A stretch of 17,812 nt of DNA, from positions 290,628-308,439 of the forward strand of contig WELB01000171.1 of assembly GCA_009602725.1 (NCBI GenBank). The letters are read 5' to 3'. A program made the translations under genes and the position numbers. This DNA is from Spirogloea muscicola (Eukaryota > Streptophyta > Zygnematophyceae > Spirogloeales > Spirogloeaceae). This document shows, one piece after another, positions 10,001 to 17,812 of the stretch (position 1 is its first letter; each line of letters starts with the position of its first letter). The notes under the pieces are model-generated. The model saw only the letters and a program-made list of their open reading frames with translations. It searched no databases and had not been told where the DNA came from.

Positions 10001-10311
10001 TAAACAGCAGGAAGAAGCAGCCAACTGGTGGTAGCCAAAAGGCCATACGGGTGCCGCTGTTGCCTGTTCTATCGTCTCACGTTACTCCTTGGGCTATCGC
10101 GAGGTCTGCAGTAGCGCCTCACAGCGACAGACGACCCCACGGGCACAGGGAACGCGTGGGAGGTGTGGCCGCTCCATGCCGACAAGGCCAAGCAGCTCGA
10201 GGCGGCCCGGAGGCCGCGCGCGACGCGCTCCCAGCCCGCCGAGCCTGTGGAGCTTCCGCCGCGGAGGGACGCCGCCAGCATCCGCCGCGCGGCAGGAGCA
10301 GCCGCCGCCAT
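7008..10311 (-). CDS. FAM185A-like DUF4097 (adhesin-type) beta-repeat protein
   Basis: Thirteen minus-strand exons modelled: 10311-10141, 9979-9863, 9660-9585, 9441-9314, 9175-9124, 8919-8858, 8694-8583, 8471-8308, 8040-7997, 7869-7806, 7678-7607, 7415-7367 and 7129-7008 (stop TAA). Phases agree at every joint; the model is 410 aa, close to animal FAM185A. The body is a series of short beta-repeats with GG turns: VTVWIP then GNVAIENV, VRGEHVSVQTEGGRF, GNKVTLASGGGHIDIGTVYA, GLNIETQGGDISIET, VQSNGGAIKV, FQSAGGDISLQL, VIVASGGGNIKVYVPATLEA, and the tail LSAGEGTIEVKRRGW. This is the DUF4097/FAM185A pattern. The first 57 residues (Arg/Ala/Ser rich, almost no acids) look like a mitochondrial presequence; molecular function is unknown. 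Intron 5 appears to be GC-AG. Least certain are the exon 1 donor and the 7416-7606 interval, where about 20 family residues seem missing and a short exon may have been overlooked. It shares a 123-bp divergent promoter with KU80. Confidence 0.8.
9286..9306. repeat. Three perfect tandem 7-mers (GACATTG) in an intron
   Basis: GACATTG is repeated three times without a gap, inside intron 4 of the FAM185A-like gene just beyond the exon 4 donor. Simple slippage repeat. Confidence 0.85.
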
Positions 10312-10434
10312 TGGGAGGGGGTGGGACGGGGGGAAGCGAGGTCTTAGAACTCTCTTATCAGTCACCTCAAGGAGTGACCTGCGCTTGGCCTCCTGGCCCG
10401 CTGCGCCGCCTGCGCGCTCGCCCGCGGGCCCGCC
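10312..10434. promoter_or_regulatory. Bidirectional promoter between FAM185A-like and KU80
   Basis: Only 123 bp separate the two divergent start codons, and both lie in one GC-rich island (about 10190-10560). The gap must contain both 5' UTRs and core promoters. An imperfect inverted pair GTCAC...GTGAC at 10361-10378 lies near its middle and could be a factor site, but the stem is only 5 bp. No TATA box is visible. Confidence 0.55.
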
Positions 10435-13400
10435 ATGGCCCGCAGCAAGGTGCGCCCTCCCACGCGTCTCTCACGCCCACCCTGCGCCCCTATTTTCCCT
10501 CGATGGCCGTCGTTGAGCCGCGACTGGTGGGGCTGTTAGTGGGGAGGGCCGTGATGCCACTGGATGTGGCATCGCCGACCTAGCTTGCCATTGCCTGCTG
10601 GAGCTGCTGCGGTAGTCTGGTGGCTTGAGGCCAGGGTCTTGCCTTTGGCAAGCTAGTCGAGGCGGTTCTAGCTGGCATCTCGTCACCGGTCTCCCACCCC
10701 AAAGGTCCAGCTGACTTCATCCTGCTGTCGCCTCTGCTCCATCAGGAGTCCCTTGTTGTGCTGGTGGATGTCGGGCCCTCCATGCACACCTTCTTTGAAG
10801 ACACCAAGCATGCCGTCACTTCCCTCTTTCAGCAGAAGGTACAGTAACCACATTTGTGATTTCTCTAGAGGGTACTGCGCCGCTTTTGCAAACACTTCAA
10901 TGTTCATTGTTTTCGACTAACTGTCACTGCAGAGTACCAGCGACAGAATGACATGTCAGAATTTGCTGGCAAGCACAACTCATCGCTGTTCCCCCTGCAC
11001 TGCAGCTGTTGTTTCATCAGAGAGACGAGGTAGCCATTGTGGCGTTTGGTAATGGTGAGACATTTTATACCAGTGTAGTAGCATGTGCTCGTCAAAGTTA
11101 TGGCCTCTCGTAGTCCTTCTATGGAATTTCAGAGCAACTGATTTTGTCTGTAGAGCTTCAGCAATTAGCACTGACTTGAATGCGTAAATGCCAAGTGGTA
11201 CCCAAGATATCCTTGCAGAATGTGAATCTCATTGTCGCGTAGAGACTAACAAGAGCAACATTGACAATTGTGTGATATATCATACCGGACAACAGACACA
11301 CAAAATGAGCTTTTTGATGAGACTGGGGGTGACTATGAGCATGTCGCTGTCATCCGTGGACTGGACCTTGTCAGCCTAGAGGCTTTCAACAGCATTAGCA
11401 GCCTGAAGCTGGGAAAGGCATCAGCTGACCGTATCCTGAGAGCTCGTGCAGCATTTATCAGTGTGGGTCAGGTTGTCAAAGAGCTGCCATCGTCAAATGA
11501 AGCAGAAGCACAGCTTACCCGCGCTGTCGATTCGTTCCAGAATAGAATGAGTCAAGGGTGCAACATCTGTGTTCTCAGTCTGGAGGTCAGCCCTTGACTA
11601 CTCCAGAGCAGACCTTGACGCTTTATTTGTTGCTGTTGACCTGATGGTCAAGAAGCTGGGAGAGGTGAGAAAGGGCAACAAGCAAATAGTACTCATTACA
11701 ACTGGAGACTCGCCAGTGACTTCCCCCGAGCACCTGGAGATTCTTGGGGAGCAACTTGTGAAGCAGGGCATCAAGCTGGATGTTGTAATGCTGAGGTCAA
11801 TGAAGACATCCACAGTCAGCAAAATAGCAGGACAGAATGAGCAGCACCTGAAGAAGCTGGTCAGTGATGTTCATGGGAAGCTTAAGATTGTGTACGATGG
11901 TCTGCCACTTCTGGCAGCTACTCAGCCCAAGGTGGCTCCAAGTTCCACTTTCAGAGGAGACTTTGAGATAACTCCTAGCTTGACAATTAAGGTGATTTTC
12001 TGCCCAGATCAAGCAAGCACTTTTCATGAATCTTGAAGCAGTGCTTGCTTATCTGGGTGTTAAGCTTGGCTTTTGCGGTATCATTGTGCCGTAGGTGACA
12101 GCATCTGTATATCTGTAGACTAGTGTTGCGTGTCCTATTTAGAGTCACTCCCATCATTATCAAGGCTGCTCTTGCAGTAGCAAATCTCTCCTATAAGAAG
12201 GCCTCTTATGACGTTTTCGACCTTAACTTCCCCAAGGTTTGACTCAAGATTGTTGGACTGTGCTCTTGCACTTGCAGGTTTTTGTCTACAAGAAGACATA
12301 TGCTGCCAAATTTCCTTTTCTACACAGGTACTCAGACAAAGCTCCTGCCGACGATCCTGCAGCTACCCGGGCTGTTCAAGGCTCCAAAGAGTACAGGAGC
12401 ACTACAAATTCAGATGTCACAGTCCCACCGGATCAGATTACCAAGGGGTTCCGCTATGGCCCTCAGCTGGTTCCTATCTCAGCGACTGAAGAGGCACAGC
12501 TGCGCTTCAAAGCAGACAAAGGAGTGCGCCTCATCGGGTTCACTGAAGCTCACAATGTGCCCAGGTACTTAGATACTTCACTGCTTCAAGCATGCTTTGT
12601 CAAGGTATCCAATGTCTGCTTGTAGGCTTACGTGGCGAAGGCTACACACGTGCTACAATGGCACTACAATGGGAAGCTTGAGAAATGACATTTCTCATGC
12701 CTGGTTGCATGAGTTATGAGCTGTCTGCAAGTCCTAGTCATGATACATATTCTCAAAGACAGTGCTGCTCTTTCTTGCTTGTCTTGCTGAGACAATGAGC
12801 TTTACTTGCTCTGGCAGGCACAATTTCCTGAAGGATGTCAATGTCTTCCTTCCTGAAGCAGGCAATGAAAAAGCCACTGTCGCGATCTCGGCGCTTGCAA
12901 GGGCACTAGCTGCCGCCAAGAAAGTGGCAATTGTGAGATGTGTATTCCGCATCGGCGCAAGGGTCGTGGTCGGTGTTCTGAGTCCGAATCTTGCAGAAGA
13001 CGATTTTACGGTAAATGCCTGTCACACATTTGTTTGGGCACAAGATGGACAATAGGGCACAAAACCTGTTAATGGGCTGGTTCTTGACGTCACACTAGTC
13101 ATATACCAGCCTTTCATAAAGGCCTGCCCTCTGCTGCTTGTTAAGCTGATTATATGCTCCTGCTTATTGAGTTGCAGCCAGACTGCTTCCATTTCAATGT
13201 CCTCCCTTTTGCGGAGGACATTAGAGAGTTTGCCTTTTCCTCTTTTGACGAGAAAAGGAAGCCCACAAGTGAGCAACTCGAAATTGCTCGGAGTTTGGTG
13301 AGGAAGCTTGACCTTGGGCCATCACCTGTGAAGGAGGAGTCTTACAAGCCCGAAGACACCGTCAATCCAGCAATCCAGGTATCTCGCAAAGTCCAGGAGT

Positions 13401-15057
13401 TCAACTCATCAGTTGCTATTACTTTGTTCTTACAGCTGTGATATAGAACCTGACTTTGCTTTTCGAAGTCTTGGCTTGCATTAGCTGCTTCAGACAAAAC
13501 ATATATCGACATTCTGACACATATCGGTCATTTCTGTCAGTTGATAAGACTACTCAGCCTTCAGATGCCTCTCTGGGTATCGAGAAATCTGATCATCTAG
13601 TGTGTCATAGGATTTAGCCCAAATTACTTTTGCTGAATGGATCTTGTTGTCTTTCGACCCCTTCATTTGCTTTAGCATTTCTGTACTACTGTGCACAAGA
13701 GGGCACTCAAGCCGGAGATCGAACTTCCACCAGTAGACGAGAAGCTGAAACAACTCCTTACACCAAAGAAGGACCTCATTGAGTCGCCCGCAATGCAGAA
13801 ATTCAAACAACATTTCCAGCTCACTCATTTGGATAAGGTAAGCTGCATGACTAAGCTGCTTGACTTGCAAGCTATGTAACAGCAGATCATGTGACTTGAG
13901 CTGCATGGCATAGAAACTCCCAGAAGTCACATCTGGTTGTTCATTTCCTACTTGTGCTGCTCGTGAAACTGAAAAACAGGTTCTTTCAATTTCGCAGAAA
14001 GGGAAAGCGGAACCCCGGAAAACTTGGGGAGAGAAAGTGGCTGTGACAGAGGCTGAGGAAAAGGCAGATGACGCCAGAAGTGCAGCAATGGATGAGAGTG
14101 CAGTTACAGATGGCCCAATATCTCCCCAAAAGCTGACCAGCAGAGAAGTGGATGAGGTTGGTTCAGTGACTCCTGTGGAGGACTTTCAAGGCTTGCTCGC
14201 GCGACGAGAGGGGGACAAGTGGGTTGACACAGCTGTGGCAGGGATGGAGAAGGTCATCGAGCATATGTTGGACACAGCTCACGGAGGGAATACATTCGCG
14301 AAGGCCTTGGATTGTCTGGTGGCCATCCGTGAAGGCTGCGTCATGCATGAGGTCTGCTTATGCATGTCTCAGCTTCTCATCACTGACTCTGATGAATTGC
14401 AACATTGTTGTGCAACTTTGCTGTTGTCATAACAGCGTCAATAATGACACTCTCTTGAGTCAGCAGGCTCTTCTTTGTCAGAAGCAACAGCAGAGCTCGA
14501 TCGGGTGTTGGTTTTGCCGATGCTTTTGTCATCATATATTCATGGCCTGTTCGCGACATTGTTGCACAGCGTTGTGATGACAGATTCGGCTGCACCACTC
14601 GCTGTCTGCTGGTGGTCTGGCTTCTTATGGTGGAATGCTTGATGGTGCAGGAACCTCTGAAGTATAATGGCTTCTTAAGAAGACTGGAGGAGAAGTGCAG
14701 GAATCCTCAACTCTCTGCTTTCTGGCAACAGATTAAAGATCGAAAAATTACATTCATCAGCAAGGACGAATCGCCTGACAGGTATTGTGCAAGCATGATC
14801 TCTTCGCTCATCGAGGGCGTGGTCTTAGAAAGACATGTCAATCAGTTTCTGTCGCTGTGAAAGATGTCAGACATACTAGTCAATCCATGTGCAATTAAGC
14901 TGTAACAATTAAACAGATGACACACTGAGATTGCAAGTTGATTTTGAGCACCTCAAGGCCAATTATTGCCACTGTATCTGTATCTGATCCTGCCACTGTG
15001 TCTGAGAGCAGTGATGTGACAATGGGAGAATCACGATCCTTTCTGTTACGGGCATGA
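10435..15057 (+). CDS. KU80: Ku80 (XRCC5), DNA end-binding subunit of Ku
   Basis: Exons 10435-10449, 10746-10838, 11006-11054, 11296-11430, 11612-11991, 12278-12564, 12818-13010, 13178-13378, 13676-13837, 13998-14351, 14651-14781 and 15012-15057 join in phase to 681 aa plus stop, close to plant Ku80. Residues 6-220: vWA-like domain (ESLVVLVDVGPSMHTF, DEVAIVAFGND, LDALFVAVDLMVKKL, KQIVLITTGDS). About 220-450: DNA-encircling beta-barrel core (TKGFRYGPQLVPIS, AISALARALAAAKKVAIVR, FNVLPFAEDIREFAFSSF). About 455-505: C-terminal arm (HKRALKPEIELPP). About 555-666: Ku C-terminal helical domain (VGSVTPVEDFQGLL, AFWQQIKDRKITFISKDES). Ku70/Ku80 rings bind DNA ends in the nucleus, start non-homologous end joining and act at telomeres. 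Start context is CCGCCATGGCC; exon 1 has only five codons. All introns are GT-AG; the exon 10 donor (GTCTGC) is weak. The final exon ends SDVTMGESRSFLLRA, then TGA; an acidic Ku-like tail follows one frame away (see findings). Confidence 0.96.
12001..12059. repeat. Long near-perfect hairpin in KU80 intron 5
   Basis: CCCAGAT (12003-12009), a single bulged C, and AAGCAAGCACT (12011-12021) pair with AGTGCTTGCTT (12040-12050) and ATCTGGG (12051-12057). That makes an 18-bp stem with an 18-nt loop, extended by two G-U pairs in RNA. It begins 9 bp inside the intron, so the transcript would fold beside the 5' splice site. It could be a miniature inverted-repeat element, a small-RNA precursor or a splicing structure. 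Confidence 0.8.
12622..12697 (+). pseudogene. Bacterial/mitochondrial-type SSU rRNA fragment in KU80 intron 6
   Basis: GGCTACACACGTGCTACAAT continuing GGCACTACAATGGGAAGC (12640-12677) carries the near-universal SSU rRNA core around E. coli 16S position 1220-1250. It is preceded by CTTACG at about the right distance, as in bacterial 16S. The sequence after the core (ACTACAATGGGAAGC) is closer, from memory, to mitochondrial SSU rRNA of plants and algae than to chloroplast. It is followed by a 19-bp hairpin, TGAGAAATGACATTTCTCA (12679-12697), where helix 39 would lie. Only about 40-75 bp are recognisable, so this is an inserted organelle-DNA fragment and not a functional rRNA gene. It lies wholly within the intron between KU80 exons 6 and 7. 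Confidence 0.7.
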
Positions 15058-15121
15058 GGAAGATAAAGGCAATGAGGTAGACGAGGTGCATGCTTTGCTG
15101 GGCGAAGCCTTTGAGTCCTGA
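15053..15121 (+). other. Out-of-frame acidic Ku80-like tail after the KU80 stop
   Basis: One base off the KU80 reading frame, positions 15053-15121 encode HEEDKGNEVDEVHALLGEAF followed by two more residues and TGA. This resembles the acidic, leucine-containing extreme C terminus of Ku80 from animals (pattern EE..DVDDLL). In the reference reading frame KU80 stops at 15055-15057, so as written the tail is untranslated. It is listed so that the annotation is not truncated silently. Confidence 0.5.
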
Positions 15122-15489
15122 GCGAGGATGTCATATTTGCGAGTTCTTTGCATTGGTTGTTTGGTCAAGTATGAGATACATAACGTGGTGAGCTCTATCT
15201 ACTCTTGCTGTGCACACTGCCAGCTTTCTATCAGAGGGCCTTGTATGCAAGCATGTATCCACCATGTATCCCCCACTTCCAAACGATCACAGTAGCTCAT
15301 CTTGCACACTGCTCTCCATGGATGACAGATTGAATGCATTGCTCTGCCAATTATCTAACTTTGCAACTACTGTTTGTGAAGCCACAGAGTAAGGCAATCC
15401 ATCTGCAAAGTAAGGGCAGCTATTGTACATTGGTGTTTTCTCCACGGCAAGAAATGTGGAGGCCCGTCAATAAATGCTGGAGGTGTGCA
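15122..15489. other. Convergent 3' intergenic space between KU80 and WASHC3-like
   Basis: About 370 bp hold both 3' UTRs. No further gene, RNA or clear polyadenylation signal was recognised. A small direct repeat CATGTATCC occurs twice at 15253-15271. Confidence 0.4.
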
Positions 15490-17483
15490 CTACGGGCTTG
15501 CTGGAGCATCAGCTTGATCAAGCTTGTAGGGGTCTAGGCTTTCTAGAGACATCTGCATCTTGACGGCCTGGCAAGGATTCAGGGAGGAGGAGGTCAGTCA
15601 ACCTGCTGCTCCAGCTGTGACATATAGCAGTCAGGAGTTGAGAGGTCACAGCAGTCACCACGCATTGTAATGTCTGCAGTAGCCATTGTAGGTCTTGTGG
15701 CCTCTGTTAGGAGCAAATGCCTTCTGAACAGGCAGGCTGAAAATGTAAGCATGGTATGGCACCAACCTGTGCAGGCACACCAACGTGCAGCATGCGGAAG
15801 AATCTGGAATACCGAGGATCATCCTTCACCTGCCGGAAGAACAATCACCGTCAATGTGTGCAAGCTTGCTTGCAGCTCCCTCAAATATGGGCGCTGCAAT
15901 GCTGTTAGCAATGCTTCTGCCAACAGTGATGCACTGAAAAGACAATCAGTGCAGTTGGATGCCCAAAGCGTCAGGGGCTGTGCTGGCAGTGAATGCCAAC
16001 AGTCATATTCAGGTACATGCACGGCACAAATTGCTACTTTGCTCGCCATTGCACACCGTACAGACTGGCAAAATGCCAACCTGCCAATTTGCCAAATTGC
16101 AAATTGGCCACTGGCGACCTGCAACTGGCTAGTACTGGGAGAAGTAGTAGTTGCACCTTGGGCATGTCAGATTTCTGCCGGCCATCAGCTGGCGCTAGGG
16201 TAGCATCTGGTGCAATTGTGATGTCTACATGTTGGCCAACGTGGGTTGGCTCGGCCCTGCACTTCCGTAGCCCCAGCGCTTCCGGAAATCAGTAGCATGC
16301 CTGCGACTAGCCATACCTCTGTCTGACAAGCTCTCGTTCACGTCACTGTAAGAGAAAATGGCCAGTTGCATATGGAGTGCAGGCAGGGCTTGCAACTGGC
16401 TCAAGGCTTGTCCTGCAGCTGCCAGGCGGCCAGATCATGACAGGGGTGCAAGCAAGGAGGCTCGCTAAAACAAATGCAGCATTGCTGGACAAAGTTCGAG
16501 CTAACAGCATGTTGGCAAGGACTGTCGCCCTCGGGGTGCACCTCGAAGTTCCTGTGTCTTGGCTTGCACAAGGTGCCGGCGGGCTATCATCCTGCACGTC
16601 GGTGAAGCCTGGCAGGTCATGCAGTGCCGGCTCAGTCACGGGCTGGCGGTCCGCCCTGCCAACGCCTTGGTCGTCCAAGCTTCGCAATTTGGCCTCCAGC
16701 AGCAGCAGCTGCACGTCCAGCCTCTGGATTCTCCTGCCGTGCGGTTGCAGCAGGCACCTCACTCCAGAGCCCAAATTGACAAGGTTGCAGGCTCTAAAGT
16801 TCTGCTGTTGAAATACTAGGGGTCACGATTCGCTGGGTGGCGGCCTGGTGCTGATGAGAATTGATTTTGACGCTCGTCTGTACATACAGGGAGAAGGCGT
16901 GCAGGCGCATGAACTCAAAGGGAGGCGAAGCCGAGCCAGTTACTTTGCATGCAAAGGGCGAAGGGCTTGCAAGAAATGGGGCTATACAGCGCGAAGCGCT
17001 ACTATTGAGGGGCTAAGAGGGATATAGAGGGTGCCAGAGAGAGGAAAGCTGCTGGCAGGTCCCAGAGACACTCGACAACAGGGGCTGCACCCTGCAATCA
17101 GCCAGGAAGCAGGTTGCTTGCGCAGTGCCGCACCGGCTGATTTTGGCGAGGTTGTCCTCGCAGATGCCGGAGATGCTGTTCAATAGCTGCACGGTATTGA
17201 CGATGAAGGTGTTCACCTGCCGCACGGCCGCGGCAGCAAGGCCATCGCAACGGCTTAGCAGCGGCCGCCACTGGGGAGGCCGCACCTGTCTCCTGCCTTC
17301 GAGACTGACTGTGGAGCCTCCGAGACGAGCGTTGCTGCGCCTGGGCCGGGCTTACGGGGAGCCCCACAGAGCTGCAGCGGGCCAGCAGCCGGCGGCAGCG
17401 CAGGCTGCGGCGACGGCAGCGGCGGCGGCGGCGCTCACCAGCACAAGGGTCTTCTGGTCGGCCACCGGGATCTCGCCGGCCAT
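15490..17483 (-). CDS. WASHC3: WASH complex subunit 3 (CCDC53)-like protein
   Basis: Minus-strand exons: 17483-17439, 17216-17134, 16733-16570, 16224-16157, 15829-15767 and 15567-15490 (stop TAG); phases agree and the model is 166 aa (human protein about 190). The N terminus ADQKTLVLVNTFIVNTVQLL then NSISGICEDNLAKISRRIQR, with the coiled coil LDVQLLLLEAKLRSLDDQG, matches the conserved first half of CCDC53. The C-terminal block KDDPRYSRFFRMLHVGVPAQ then AVKMQMSLESLDPYKLD and DAPASP matches its second signature (DPRYxRY...VGVP...GLDP.LL..PDAP). The middle is the usual Pro/Ala-rich variable linker; boundaries of the third and fourth exons there are uncertain (another donor lies at 16541). WASHC3 is a small coiled-coil component of the WASH regulatory complex, which activates Arp2/3 on endosomes for cargo sorting. 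The start ATG (GCGCATGGCC) is in a GC island that is shared with the divergent gene to the right. Confidence 0.87.
16083..16108. repeat. 10-bp inverted repeat in WASHC3-like intron
   Basis: GCCAATTTGC (16083-16092) and GCAAATTGGC (16099-16108) are perfect reverse complements with a 6-nt loop. The right arm plus one base (GCAAATTGGCC) recurs at 774-784 around a perfect palindrome. Confidence 0.7.
16361..16400. repeat. 10-bp inverted repeat in WASHC3-like intron
   Basis: GCCAGTTGCA (16361-16370) is the exact reverse complement of TGCAACTGGC (16391-16400), spaced by 20 nt. A further copy of TGCAACTGGC lies at about 16119-16128 in the next intron. Confidence 0.65.
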
Positions 17484-17757
17484 GCGCCCGCTGCCCAGAT
17501 GACAGCGCAGCGGGCTTTGCGCCGCGGTTTTGCGGCGGCCAGTGCGGTCGCCGCTCGGCTCGGCTCCTCCCGAGGAGCCCGGGCGGAACGCTGCAGCCAG
17601 CCGCTAACTTGTAAGTAAGCGGAGGCCACTGGGTGCCGCCTGGCGCCCGGCTCGCCACTAGCGGGCACGGAGGCGGAGGTTAACGGTCCGGTAAGGCTCC
17701 TCGACAAGTGTCCCCGATAGAACGTACCCATAGTCCCGGCTGCCCCTCTCGCCCGCC
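17484..17757. promoter_or_regulatory. Shared GC-rich divergent promoter
   Basis: 274 bp lie between the divergent start codons of the WASHC3-like gene and the gene at the right edge. The segment is GC-rich, contains no recognisable coding exon, and presumably carries both promoters and 5' UTRs. No specific factor sites were recognised. Confidence 0.45.
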
Positions 17758-17812
17758 ATGGCCGCCACCGCCTCCGCCGCCGCCGCCGCCGCGCGCGACG
17801 CGCTCGCCGCGC
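17758..17812 (+). CDS. 5' end of an unidentified gene (cut by window edge)
   Basis: CCCGCCATGGCC gives the same strong start context as KU80 and the Dabb gene, and the frame is open to the window end (18 codons). The translation is MAATASAAAAAARDALAA, an alanine-run N terminus typical of GC-rich algal genes or of an organelle-targeting peptide. Too little is present to name a product. The call rests on the start context, the divergent arrangement with the WASHC3-like gene and the GC island. Confidence 0.5.
   Translation, partial: MAATASAAAAAARDALAA

Noticed and set aside
9314-10020. Long plus-strand frame at 9655-9894 as a separate gene
   Set aside because: The opposite strand carries in-phase exons of the FAM185A-like gene flanked by splice sites; the plus frame has no recognisable content.
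14480-14545. Minus-strand ATGATGA ... CTGA with snoRNA-like spacing in KU80 intron 10
   Set aside because: The flanking bases do not form a terminal stem and it lies antisense to the host gene, where such RNAs are not normally processed.
16343-16811. Overlapping open frames on both strands of about 140 codons
   Set aside because: Only the RIQRLDVQLLLLEAKL segment of the minus-strand frame fits a known family (the WASHC3 coiled coil); the rest is intron or shadow.
10212-17805. Identical GC-rich 17-mer CCGCGCGCGACGCGCTC at about 10213 and 17789
   Set aside because: Low-complexity match in two GC islands, antisense in one and sense in the other; no extended similarity.
1-17812. CRISPR arrays, bacterial operons, defence systems
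   Set aside because: The window is eukaryotic with spliced genes; no spaced direct repeats of CRISPR type and no ribosome-binding-site-led gene clusters are present.

Overview
The window is nuclear DNA of a eukaryote, most likely a green alga (trebouxiophyte-like). The genes are intron-dense. Coding exons are short, introns are mostly about 55-500 bp with GT-AG borders (often GTGC.. or GTAT.. donors), and several start codons sit in GC-rich islands with a GCCATGG-type context while the gene bodies are closer to 50% GC. The lineage is an inference from gene style and from the plant-like form of some products; no marker gene settles it.

Layout. 1-420: a decayed C-terminal fragment of a reverse-transcriptase-type protein (minus strand). 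1139-2116: a two-domain stress-responsive alpha/beta-barrel (Dabb) protein (minus, 3 exons). 2117-5889: a gene-poor stretch whose main content is at least ten diverged copies, in both orientations, of a hairpin-forming repeat. 5890-6723: NOP10 of the H/ACA snoRNP (plus, 3 exons, 64 aa). 7008-10311: a FAM185A/DUF4097-like beta-repeat protein with a mitochondrial-looking N terminus (minus, 13 exons modelled). 10435-15057: KU80/XRCC5 of non-homologous end joining (plus, 12 exons, 681 aa). 15490-17483: a WASHC3/CCDC53-like subunit of the WASH complex (minus, 6 exons modelled). 17758-17812: the start of another, unidentified gene (plus) cut by the window edge.

Arrangement. FAM185A-like and KU80 are head to head with 123 bp between start codons; WASHC3-like and the last gene are head to head with 274 bp between them. 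NOP10 and FAM185A-like converge, as do KU80 and WASHC3-like. The genes serve unrelated housekeeping jobs (snoRNP, DNA repair, endosomal actin regulation, probable mitochondrial protein), so this is an ordinary eukaryotic gene neighbourhood and not an operon or a dedicated system.

Most notable points: a short piece with the universal bacterial/organellar SSU rRNA core inside a KU80 intron; a conserved-looking acidic KU80 tail lying one frame away just past the apparent stop; a WASH-complex subunit in a probable green-lineage genome; the ten-copy hairpin repeat; and a GC-AG intron in the FAM185A-like gene.
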